Source of the DNA: Thermospira aquatica
GTDB taxonomy: Bacteria; Spirochaetota; Brevinematia; Brevinematales; Thermospiraceae
Assembly (NCBI RefSeq): GCF_023525255.1
Contig: NZ_CP073355.1
Location: 930,001 to 994,000, forward strand
Direction: 5' to 3'
Length of the DNA: 64,000 bases
Shown: piece after piece, positions 20,754 through 27,987 of the stretch
Position numbering within the stretch: the first letter of the stretch is position 1
Layout of the letters: each line of letters begins with the position of its first letter
Notes under the pieces: model-generated
What the model was told of the DNA's origin: nothing
Database searches by the model: none
The model's input: only the letters and a program-made list of their open reading frames with translations
Program-made: the position numbers and the translations under genes

Positions 20754-21893
20754 ATGTTTGGGAAAAACAATGAGCTTGAACAGCTCAGGGCTGAAAATGA
20801 GGTGCTCAGAAAAAAGCTCGAAGAATATCAGAAGATTATCGAGATGTATGAGAAGGTTTCTTCTCTTACACGTCAGGAGTTGATGGAAAGAGATCAGCTT
20901 CTGGAGGCTCATGAGATAGTAGAAAACCTTTCTCGTAAGGAACAACTGGAGCAGAATAAAACAGTGAGAGCTATGGAGTCTACGGTAGAGCTTGCCAATG
21001 AGGAAAAGCGAGAGAGGGATGCTATTATAGATGCCTATCAAAAGGCAGTGGAGCTCTCTACTCAAGAACTTATTGAGGCACGAATGGAGATTCGCGCTCA
21101 CGAGATAGTGGAAGAATTGGCTCGTCAGGAGCTGATCGAACAGGAAAAGATCAATAAAGCGCATGAGATTGTCGAAAAGATGGCCCGGGATGAGATGGTT
21201 AATCTCAAAATGGAAGCAAAAGACAAAGTGGAGTTAACAGATTATATTAAGCTGCTCGATGCTTATGAAAAGATCGGAGAGATTTATCGGAAAGAAAAGC
21301 TTGAAGATGATAGGATTCTTCGGGCTTATGAGATTATTGATGAACTAAAAAGGAAACAGATGATAGAACTTTTCAAGATTATCAAAGCTTACGAAATGGT
21401 AGAAGAATTTGCCAGACGTGAGAGGCTAGACGCGGATAAGACGATCACAGCTTATGAAAACCTGGAAAATCTCATCCAACAGGAGCTTAAAGATAGAGAC
21501 AAGATTAATGAGGCGCACGAGGTAGTTGAAGAGCTCTTTCGACAGCAGCTTATTGATGAGGATCAGATGAACCGTGCTCATGAAATAGTGGAAGAGCTAG
21601 CACGCAAAGAATTGAGCGAGCGTGATAAGATTATTAGTGCTTTTGAGGTTGTGAATGAACTGAGTCGGAAGGCACTCATTGAGGAGGACAAGCTTATCCA
21701 GGCTTATGACGTGGTGAATGACCTCATGCAGAGCGAAATGAAGGAAAAAGATATGATTAATAAGGCGCACGAAATCGTTGAAGAACTCATGAGGCGAGAG
21801 ATTATTGAGCGTGATAAAATTAATATGGCTCATGAGGCTGTCGAAGCCATGGCGAGAGAAGAGCTTCTCCGAGCAAAAAAAGAAAAAAACTAG
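20754..21893 (+). CDS. Cytoplasmic coiled-coil protein of sixteen 21-residue repeats
   Basis: 379 residues, no signal peptide or membrane segment. Residues 1-30 are a leucine-zipper-like coiled coil; residues 31-379 are 16 tandem units of 21 residues with the pattern A-[HY]-E-[IV]-V-E-E-L-x-R-x-E-L-I-E-x-D-K-I-N-x. Only unit 6 (residues 136-169) is longer, 34 residues. As 21 = 3 heptads, the phase of an uninterrupted coiled coil or long helical rod is kept. Rich in Glu/Asp/Lys/Arg, no Cys, Pro or Trp. I do not recognise the family. Own promoter; downstream PfkB gene is separate by 68 nt. A structural filament or scaffold role is inference. Confidence 0.85.
   Translation: MFGKNNELEQLRAENEVLRKKLEEYQKIIEMYEKVSSLTRQELMERDQLLEAHEIVENLSRKEQLEQNKTVRAMESTVELANEEKRERDAIIDAYQKAVELSTQELIEARMEIRAHEIVEELARQELIEQEKINKAHEIVEKMARDEMVNLKMEAKDKVELTDYIKLLDAYEKIGEIYRKEKLEDDRILRAYEIIDELKRKQMIELFKIIKAYEMVEEFARRERLDADKTITAYENLENLIQQELKDRDKINEAHEVVEELFRQQLIDEDQMNRAHEIVEELARKELSERDKIISAFEVVNELSRKALIEEDKLIQAYDVVNDLMQSEMKEKDMINKAHEIVEELMRREIIERDKINMAHEAVEAMAREELLRAKKEKN
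20844..21890 (+). repeat. Tandem 63-bp coding repeats (16 units)
   Basis: The DNA of the repeat protein shows 63-bp periodicity with units diverged in sequence but kept in frame. Strongest units encode AHEIVEEL (about 21096, 21579, 21768). Confidence 0.8.
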
Positions 21894-21961
21894 AGAAAAA
21901 TTAAAGGGGAGATCTTTAGTTCGAGGGTGTGATCCGAACTGTTTGACAAGGAGGATGCAAA

Positions 21962-22879
21962 ATGCTCTCAACGGTGGCGATGATTGGGACTGTGGGTATA
22001 GATACCAATATATATCTGTATGGTCGAGATGTTGATTTTTCCGTTGAAATGAACTTTTCTCAAAATCGGGATTGTATTGGACAGGCAGGGGGATATGGAG
22101 CCAAACTTTTTTCCTCTCTCGGTTTAAAAACAAAATGTATTGCGGCTGTAGGAGACGATCCTCTGGGACAGTGGATCCGTCAGGAATTGGCACAAGATGG
22201 TATAGAGTGTCTTTTTCTCTCTGATCCAGAGGGAACACACCGGAGTGTAAATCTGATGTATCCTGATGGGCGGAGAAAAAACTTTTATGACGCACGTGGA
22301 TCGATGGACATTCGTCCAGATGAAACAACGTGTCGGCTTTTTCTTCAGGGTGTGAGGCTTGCTCATTTTAGTATCGAAAACTGGTGCCGCTATCTCTTAC
22401 CAGTAGCCCGATCTCTCGGCATGGTTGTTTCAGTAGATATTCAGGATGTTGTAGATCCTTTTGATTCCTACAGACAGGATTTCATTCGTGAAGCAGATGT
22501 ACTCTTTTTCTCAGCGGTAAATCATGAGAATGTTACTGATCTTTTGTATCATTTTGCTGAAGGGGGGAAGAGAATCGTGATCTGTGGACGTGGAGCAAAA
22601 GGATGTGCCATGATAAAAGATAATACCATCATTGAACTGCCAGCCGTGGATTGGTTTGGGCCGCTGATTGATACAAATGGAGCCGGGGATGCGCTGGCTG
22701 TGGGTTTTTGTGTGCAATATTTTCTTCAGGGTGATGATGCAGAAACGGCTCTCTGGAAAGCTCAACTGTTAGCCCGTCATGTTTGTACACTCAAAACAAC
22801 AGCCTCAGGTTTTCTCTCCCGGCAAGAGCTAGAAGCTGCCTTTGCCATGTGGGCCCAACAACACCTGACCTTTTCTTAA
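21962..22879 (+). CDS. PfkB-family carbohydrate kinase
   Basis: 305 residues. GQAGGYGAKLFSSLGL (PfkB signature 1 region, two Gly), GDDPLGQWIRQEL and DTNGAGDALAVGF (signature 2 with catalytic Asp). Belongs to the ribokinase/PfkB superfamily phosphorylating a sugar or nucleoside; substrate not determinable. ATG 21962 follows AGGAGG at about 6 nt. A 6-bp hairpin (AGTTCG/CGAACT, 21916-21938) lies just upstream, of unknown meaning. Confidence 0.88.
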   Translation: MLSTVAMIGTVGIDTNIYLYGRDVDFSVEMNFSQNRDCIGQAGGYGAKLFSSLGLKTKCIAAVGDDPLGQWIRQELAQDGIECLFLSDPEGTHRSVNLMYPDGRRKNFYDARGSMDIRPDETTCRLFLQGVRLAHFSIENWCRYLLPVARSLGMVVSVDIQDVVDPFDSYRQDFIREADVLFFSAVNHENVTDLLYHFAEGGKRIVICGRGAKGCAMIKDNTIIELPAVDWFGPLIDTNGAGDALAVGFCVQYFLQGDDAETALWKAQLLARHVCTLKTTASGFLSRQELEAAFAMWAQQHLTFS

Positions 22880-22894
22880 ATCCAGGGCTTCTGA

Positions 22895-22924
22895 TTGACT
22901 TTCTCTTTTTTTTTTCCATACAAT
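22895..22924 (+). promoter_or_regulatory. Candidate sigma-70 promoter of the VWA-TPR gene
   Basis: TTGACT (22895-22900), 18-nt pyrimidine-rich spacer, TACAAT (22919-22924), 26 nt before ATG 22950. Confidence 0.6.
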
Positions 22925-22949
22925 AGGATAGGTATAACAGGGAGGATGT

Positions 22950-24575
22950 ATGGTTTTTGCAGCCACACAATGGGCTGGAATAGTTTTTGGTTTTGCCTTG
23001 GTGGCGATAGGGTTTTTTATCTTTATTGAATGGCAAAAAGAAAAATGGAGAAAACAAACCTTCTCTTTAGAGCAATCGGAGGTTTTGTTTGGGAGACATT
23101 TTCCCTTTCAACGAGTTTTTCGTGCTTTTTTTCTTTTCCTTGCGGTACTTTTTTCGAGTTTTGCACTCCTTGATCCTCGCTGGGGGACGGTGACGAGAAG
23201 TGAGGCTATCGAGGGACTGGATGTGGTTATTGTTCTCGATGTGTCTCATAGTATGCTCTGTGAGGATGTTGGGGAAAGTCGACTTGCCCGGGCTCAGAGA
23301 ATCATCTTTGACATCATGGGAAGAGGAGAGAACTACCGTCTTGGGCTTGTTTTTTTTGCTGCGGATGCGTATCCTGTGATTCCTTTGACCTTTGATTATG
23401 AGGTGCTTTCGCTCTGGGTGCAGGAGGCAAATCCCCTGGCTATAGAAAATCAGGGATCAAACCTCAAGGATGCTCTCATGACCGCACTCCAGATGTTTGA
23501 GAAGAACACGCTTTCTCATAGGGTGATTGTGGTACTCTCGGATGGAGAGGATATGGAACACGATCCGCTCCAGGTTGTTTCCCAGGTTTCTAAAATGGGG
23601 GTAAGCCTTTTTCTTGTAGGAATTGGGACTCCTCAGGGGGGAAATATTCCTATCCGGGATGAGAAGGGCAACTTGCAAGGGACGCTTGAACTCAATGGCA
23701 AAGAGATCCATACGAGATTACGAGAAGATATTCTCTCGAAGCTTGCCCAAAAAACGGGAGGAGTTTTTTTGAGTGGCAATCAGGGTGCCGCGGATAAAAT
23801 CATCGAACACCTCAGGAAAATGAAAAAAAATCCTTATGGCAAGATGAGCTATGAGACCATGGTAGCGCGATATCAGTACTTTCTTTTGCCTGCGGTGCTT
23901 TGCTGGCTTCTTGCTCTTTTTTGGCCAACGAGGAAGTTTCTTCTTTTTCTCGTGGTGGGGACGATTTTTTTCTCTTTTTCTCCTTTTTATGCTCATGAAG
24001 CCTCCCGTGGGAGCCGCCTTTACAAGGAACAGAAGTTTGAAGAGGCAAGAGAGGCTTTTCAAAAGGCTCTCGTGAAAAATCCGCGATCGCAGAAACTTCG
24101 CTATAACCTTGGCAATACTTTTTATAAGCTTGGCGAGTTCCAAAAGTCGGAAAAAGAATTTTCTGCTCTTACGAATGCCTCTGATAGGACCCTCTCTCTA
24201 CGGAGTCTTTACAACCTCGCGACCACACTTGCCACTGCTGGAGAAAAGGAAAAGGCGGCAAGACTTTATCAAAAAATTCTTTCAACGCTTTCTCAAACAC
24301 ATCCTCTTTATCAGGCTACAGTAAGTAATATTTTATTTCTTCAACAACCAGAGTCTTCCCGGCAGCAAACGCAACAAACACCTTCTCCCTCTGAGTCTTC
24401 GCACAATTCTCAAACCAACCAATCATCTCCATCGCAACCGGAGCAAAAAGAGCCCCAACAATTGCCTCAACCACAGGATAGTGAGGCTCTTCTTAATCTT
24501 GTTCAGCAGGAGGAGCGAAAAAATCTTCAAAAAATTCCTCTGTCAGGTGGAAGACGAAGCCGCTATCCATGGTAA
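22950..24575 (+). CDS. VWA-TPR membrane protein (BatB-BatC type)
   Basis: 541 residues. Two N-terminal membrane segments (residues about 8-27 and 52-70), a von Willebrand A domain with an intact MIDAS (LDVSHSM, then GSNLKDAL, then LSDGEDMEHD), a third membrane segment at about 308-345, and TPR units in the region 350-460 (RGSRLYKEQKFEEA; YNLGNTFYKLGEFQKSEKEF). The tail is Gln/Pro/Ser-rich. BatB and BatC are normally separate in aerotolerance (Bat) operons; here they are fused. Neither the MoxR ATPase nor BatA is nearby. Likely an envelope stress or folding-assembly factor. RBS GGAGG before ATG 22950. Confidence 0.85.
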   Translation: MVFAATQWAGIVFGFALVAIGFFIFIEWQKEKWRKQTFSLEQSEVLFGRHFPFQRVFRAFFLFLAVLFSSFALLDPRWGTVTRSEAIEGLDVVIVLDVSHSMLCEDVGESRLARAQRIIFDIMGRGENYRLGLVFFAADAYPVIPLTFDYEVLSLWVQEANPLAIENQGSNLKDALMTALQMFEKNTLSHRVIVVLSDGEDMEHDPLQVVSQVSKMGVSLFLVGIGTPQGGNIPIRDEKGNLQGTLELNGKEIHTRLREDILSKLAQKTGGVFLSGNQGAADKIIEHLRKMKKNPYGKMSYETMVARYQYFLLPAVLCWLLALFWPTRKFLLFLVVGTIFFSFSPFYAHEASRGSRLYKEQKFEEAREAFQKALVKNPRSQKLRYNLGNTFYKLGEFQKSEKEFSALTNASDRTLSLRSLYNLATTLATAGEKEKAARLYQKILSTLSQTHPLYQATVSNILFLQQPESSRQQTQQTPSPSESSHNSQTNQSSPSQPEQKEPQQLPQPQDSEALLNLVQQEERKNLQKIPLSGGRRSRYPW

Positions 24576-24624
24576 AATTAAGTTTCTATCCCCTCCTGTC
24601 GATAGTTTATGATAAGGAGAGATA

Positions 24625-25938
24625 ATGAAAATATTTGTTGGAATACTTTATATTTTTTACAAGGTTTCCGTAATCTTTCTTCTCTGGTTTGGATGGCAAA
24701 AGCTTGCTCTCCGGGTAGAACTTGCCACCTGGTTGGTGTATGGATTTTTTTCTTTTTTTGCCCTTTTGTATTTTTTTATCTCGGTAGTTATCAAGAAATT
24801 GTCTCTGTTTTCACGGTGGACGGTATGGTGGTTGGTGGTTTTTGAGTGGCTTGCCGTTTGTATGGTGGGGATGTATCAAACGGTTTTTCGAGAAGCCTCT
24901 CTTGTACGTGTGGCATGGTTAGTTGCTTCCCTTGCACCTCTTCATCTTCTTTTTTTTGATATTTTTCGGGTGGTTGTTTCCCGATGGAATATGCAGTATC
25001 TTTCAAACCTTCAAAAACCCTCCTGGTTTTTTGAGTATAGCCTTGAATTTCCCTTTGTTTTCTCGTTGATGTTTTTAGGTTGGGAGGGGTTAATACAGCC
25101 GTCTCGTATGCTTCTCGTGTGGGTTGCGGGGCTTTTTGGGTGGCTTTTGGTGAGACACTGGTATATTGGATGGTTGTGGCAACGTGGGATGAAGCGTTTT
25201 TCGCGCTGGCTTGCCAAACAAAATCCCCTCATGTTTTCCCAGGTCCCTCCTTTTCATGATACGAATATGCTTTCTCCACTTGTTTTTGCATGGAAGCAGT
25301 ATGCAGCTCGGGTACGAAGCCTTCAAAAAGACATTCTCTGGGCACTTCCTGTGCTCTCGGAGGATCTTCAAAAAAAGATTGTTTCTGATAGCGATTTGAG
25401 GTTTGGCAAAGAAAAGCCGGCTACAGTGGCTGCCATTCGTTGGGAAACCAGGAATCTCACAGTTCTCCAGGAGTATGTTTTTCTGGATGTTTTTAGTAAG
25501 GTGGTGGGGGAATATGTCTCTCAATACGATGGTTTTCCCTTCTGGGAACACCAAACAGTCTACGTGTTTTTTGGATTTCCTTTTTTCTATGAACAAAAAA
25601 ATTTGCTTGCTATTGAGTTTTGTCAGAGGTTACTCTCTGAAATTCAACTTATCTCTCAGGAACAAGGGATCTCGATTGAAGCATCTTCATTGGTTCTGGC
25701 AGGAACAGCACGAATAGGAGCAGTACCGATTCCCGGGAAGGATTTTTTGATGCTTTTTCCACAGGGAGAAGTTTTTGGGAAGATAGAACAAATTGCAAGG
25801 GCATCCGCAGGTTTGAAAATTCCGCTTCTTATTGATAAGCAGGTACTTGAAGGGCTTGAGGCGCGATTTTTTGTCCAGAAGACCTACAAACTCACTCTTG
25901 GGAATGAGACGATCGTTCTCTGTCAGGTTGTGGATTAA
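24625..25938 (+). CDS. Six-helix-type membrane protein with decayed nucleotide-cyclase-like domain
   Basis: 437 residues. Five to six membrane helices in residues 1-190, then a cytoplasmic part. From about residue 260 it follows the class III adenylate/guanylate cyclase layout: AAIRWETRNLT where a FADIRGFT-like motif would be, VYVFFGFPFFYEQ, a GTARIGAVPIPG strand like G-x-V-x-x-G-x-x-G, and GEVFGKIEQIARASA like G-D-x-V-N-x-A-A-R. The metal-binding Asp residues are gone (Arg at the first). It may be a regulatory pseudo-cyclase. Separate from batB by 49 nt. The 3' end overlaps dapF (opposite strand) by 4 nt. Confidence 0.62.
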   Translation: MKIFVGILYIFYKVSVIFLLWFGWQKLALRVELATWLVYGFFSFFALLYFFISVVIKKLSLFSRWTVWWLVVFEWLAVCMVGMYQTVFREASLVRVAWLVASLAPLHLLFFDIFRVVVSRWNMQYLSNLQKPSWFFEYSLEFPFVFSLMFLGWEGLIQPSRMLLVWVAGLFGWLLVRHWYIGWLWQRGMKRFSRWLAKQNPLMFSQVPPFHDTNMLSPLVFAWKQYAARVRSLQKDILWALPVLSEDLQKKIVSDSDLRFGKEKPATVAAIRWETRNLTVLQEYVFLDVFSKVVGEYVSQYDGFPFWEHQTVYVFFGFPFFYEQKNLLAIEFCQRLLSEIQLISQEQGISIEASSLVLAGTARIGAVPIPGKDFLMLFPQGEVFGKIEQIARASAGLKIPLLIDKQVLEGLEARFFVQKTYKLTLGNETIVLCQVVD

Positions 25939-26786
25939 ATCTCCTTTTCACCTTCGAAAACGGTTACGGCATCTCCTGTCATGATCACGTGCCCGGAGTT
26001 TTCATCCCAGCGTATGTCAAGTGGACCTCCAAGGAGATGGACACGAACACTTTTGTTGGTGAGACCATTGAGGATACTGGCTACCACACTCGCACAGGCA
26101 CCAGTTCCACAGGCAAGGGTTTCTCCAGCTCCTCGTTCCCATACTCTCATCCTGAGTTCATCGCGAGAAACGACCTCGATGAATTCCACATTGGTGCGTC
26201 GGGGAAAAATCGTTGTGTTGTTTTCTACCAGGGGGCCATACCGATGGACATCTACGTCTTTGACACTGGGGACGTAAGTGATTGCATGGGGGTTTCCCAT
26301 GGAAACAAGAGTAAATTCAAAGGTTTTGTCTGCTGCCTGTATCATGGTTTTTGAAAATCCTTTGGGATCGGCGGGTACATTGGCAGGGATCTCTTGGGGG
26401 GCAAGAATGGGGGCACCCATATCGACGGTGATACGAAAGTTCTCACCCTCTCTTTCCATGGTAATCTCTTTGAGACCTGCCAGAGTTTCGATTATCAGAC
26501 GATCTTTTTTGACAATGTTTTTCTCATAGACGAAACGGGCGAGCTGGCGGATCCCATTGCCACACATTTCAGATTCGCTTCCATCAGCATTGAACATTCG
26601 CATCATTACATTGGCTTTGTCAGAGGCACATGCAAAAATCACGCCATCGCTTCCTACTCCAAAATGTCTATCACTCCATTTTTTGGCAATCTCTGAGCCC
26701 TGTTTAAGAGCCTCGGGATAACGGATCCCGTCAATAAGGATATAATCATTCCCAAGAGCATGCATTTTGGTAAACTGAATACGCAT
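25935..26786 (-). CDS. dapF: Diaminopimelate epimerase
   Basis: 283 residues. Interconverts LL- and meso-diaminopimelate for lysine and peptidoglycan synthesis. Both catalytic Cys are present: EMCGNGIRQLARF and LACGTGACASV, plus KMHALGNDYILID at the start, MFNADGSES and VSMGNPHAI. GGAGT precedes the ATG at 26786. It lies after a probable terminator that separates it from yqeY. Confidence 0.96.
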   Translation of the reverse strand: MRIQFTKMHALGNDYILIDGIRYPEALKQGSEIAKKWSDRHFGVGSDGVIFACASDKANVMMRMFNADGSESEMCGNGIRQLARFVYEKNIVKKDRLIIETLAGLKEITMEREGENFRITVDMGAPILAPQEIPANVPADPKGFSKTMIQAADKTFEFTLVSMGNPHAITYVPSVKDVDVHRYGPLVENNTTIFPRRTNVEFIEVVSRDELRMRVWERGAGETLACGTGACASVVASILNGLTNKSVRVHLLGGPLDIRWDENSGHVIMTGDAVTVFEGEKEI

Positions 26787-26810
26787 AGTGACTCCTTTTT
26801 CTCAGAGGAT

Positions 26811-26839
26811 AAAAAAGGCCTGCCGTGCAGGCAAGCCTT
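26811..26839 (-). terminator. Intrinsic terminator after yqeY
   Basis: On the minus strand AGGCTTGCCTGC-ACG-GCAGGCC folds into a hairpin with a 2-nt bulge, followed by TTTTTT. It follows the stop of yqeY and precedes dapF. Confidence 0.65.
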
Positions 26840-26840
26840 G

Positions 26841-27293
26841 TTAGAGTTCTCCTTTCAGAACAGCCGTGACAATCTCCTTGATCTCTTGCCCTTCAGCTCT
26901 TCCAGCCACTCTTGCCATTACTTCTTTCATCATCTTCCCCATGTCAGAAGGAGAGGAAGCTCCAATCGCAGTTTTTGTTTCTTTGACCAGGGCAATGAGT
27001 TCCTCCCGACTCATCATCTGGGGGAGAAGCTTTTCTAAAAAGGCTATTTCTGCCTTTGTTTCTTCGGCAAGATCCTCTCGTTTTGCCTGTTCGCACTCAG
27101 CAAGCATCTCTTTACGGCTCTTGATGGTTTTCCGCAGGTAGGCAATCACGTCTGCATCCTCCAGGTCTTTTTGCTTATTGATCTTCTCGTATTTGAGATC
27201 GGAGATCACAAGATTGAGAACCTTGGAGGCAAACTTGTCACCCGATTTGCGAGCATCAATATACTGACGCTGCAGATCTTCAAACATCCCCAT
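26841..27293 (-). CDS. yqeY: GatB/YqeY-domain protein
   Basis: 150 residues. Helical YqeY family: LNLVISDLKYEKINKQ, AYLRKTIKSRKE, LPQMMSREEL and the C-terminal MGKMMKEVMARVAGRAEG signature of GatB-tail domains. It sits directly after rpsU, the classic rpsU-yqeY pair. GGAGC before ATG 27293. Exact role is unknown in the family; an RNA-binding or tRNA-related function is suspected. Confidence 0.93.
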   Translation of the reverse strand: MGMFEDLQRQYIDARKSGDKFASKVLNLVISDLKYEKINKQKDLEDADVIAYLRKTIKSRKEMLAECEQAKREDLAEETKAEIAFLEKLLPQMMSREELIALVKETKTAIGASSPSDMGKMMKEVMARVAGRAEGQEIKEIVTAVLKGEL

Positions 27294-27303
27294 GAACCGC
27301 TCC

Positions 27304-27516
27304 TTAGATGTAGCGACTCATCTGCTGCATCTTGCGCACTTTCTTGGCAATCTTGCGTTCAATGGCGGAAGTCTTTCGCTTTCTGGTTTCAGAGGGCTTT
27401 TCGTAAAAGCGGTGTTTTTTCTCTTCGGTAAGAATGCCGTCTTTTTCGACTTCCTTTTTGAAACGCTTGAGGGCTGTTTCAATAGCCTCATTTTCTTTGA
27501 CTTCAACAATCAGCAT
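27304..27516 (-). CDS. rpsU: Ribosomal protein S21
   Basis: 70 residues: VKENEAIETALKRFKKEVEK, then RFYEKPSETRKRKTSAIERK and a basic tail. Typical bacterial S21 length. Located between hinT-like and yqeY genes in one minus-strand run. Confidence 0.96.
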   Translation of the reverse strand: MLIVEVKENEAIETALKRFKKEVEKDGILTEEKKHRFYEKPSETRKRKTSAIERKIAKKVRKMQQMSRYI

Positions 27517-27557
27517 CTATCATCACCTCTTTTTTTGGTATTTCGTTAATGTATCGG

Positions 27558-27893
27558 CTATCCTGGAGGCCACTTGAGGGGACGTTTCCCCAAAAGATGC
27601 AAGTGGATGTGAAACACTTCCTGTCCGCCGTCGCGGTTACAGTTCGCAACTACACGATAGCCGGATTCTGCCATTCCCATATCGTTTGCAAGCTTTCTTA
27701 CCACTTGCCACATCGGGACAACAACGTGGTCTACGTTGTCATTCCAGGTGGGAATGTGCTCCCGGGGGATGATCAGAATATGAACCGGCGCCTGGGGACG
27801 GATGTCTTTAAAGGCGACAACGGTCTCATCCTGATAGACAATTTCGGCAGGTATCTCCCCTCGAGCTATTTTGCAGAAGATACAATCTTGCAT
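27558..27893 (-). CDS. hinT: HIT-family nucleotide-binding hydrolase
   Basis: 111 residues. ATG 27893 is preceded by GGAG at 6 nt; an earlier in-frame ATG at 27941 lies upstream of the promoter -10 and is rejected. DCIFCKIARGEIPAEIVY is the HINT N-terminal signature, DIRPQAPVHILIIPREHI follows, and HIHLHLLG is the histidine triad. Predicted to hydrolyse purine phosphoramidates. Confidence 0.95.
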   Translation of the reverse strand: MQDCIFCKIARGEIPAEIVYQDETVVAFKDIRPQAPVHILIIPREHIPTWNDNVDHVVVPMWQVVRKLANDMGMAESGYRVVANCNRDGGQEVFHIHLHLLGKRPLKWPPG

Positions 27894-27912
27894 CTTTTTC
27901 TCCAGGAAGGAT

Positions 27913-27941
27913 AGTATATCATAAAAAACATTTTTTTGCAA
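27913..27941 (-). promoter_or_regulatory. Sigma-70 promoter of hinT-rpsU-yqeY
   Basis: On the minus strand TTGCAA (27936-27941), 17-nt spacer, TATACT (27913-27918), 19 nt before the ATG at 27893. Confidence 0.7.
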
Positions 27942-27987
27942 GTTTTTTTTGAAAAATGCATAAAAATTCTCTCTTCTGTCCGGAAAG

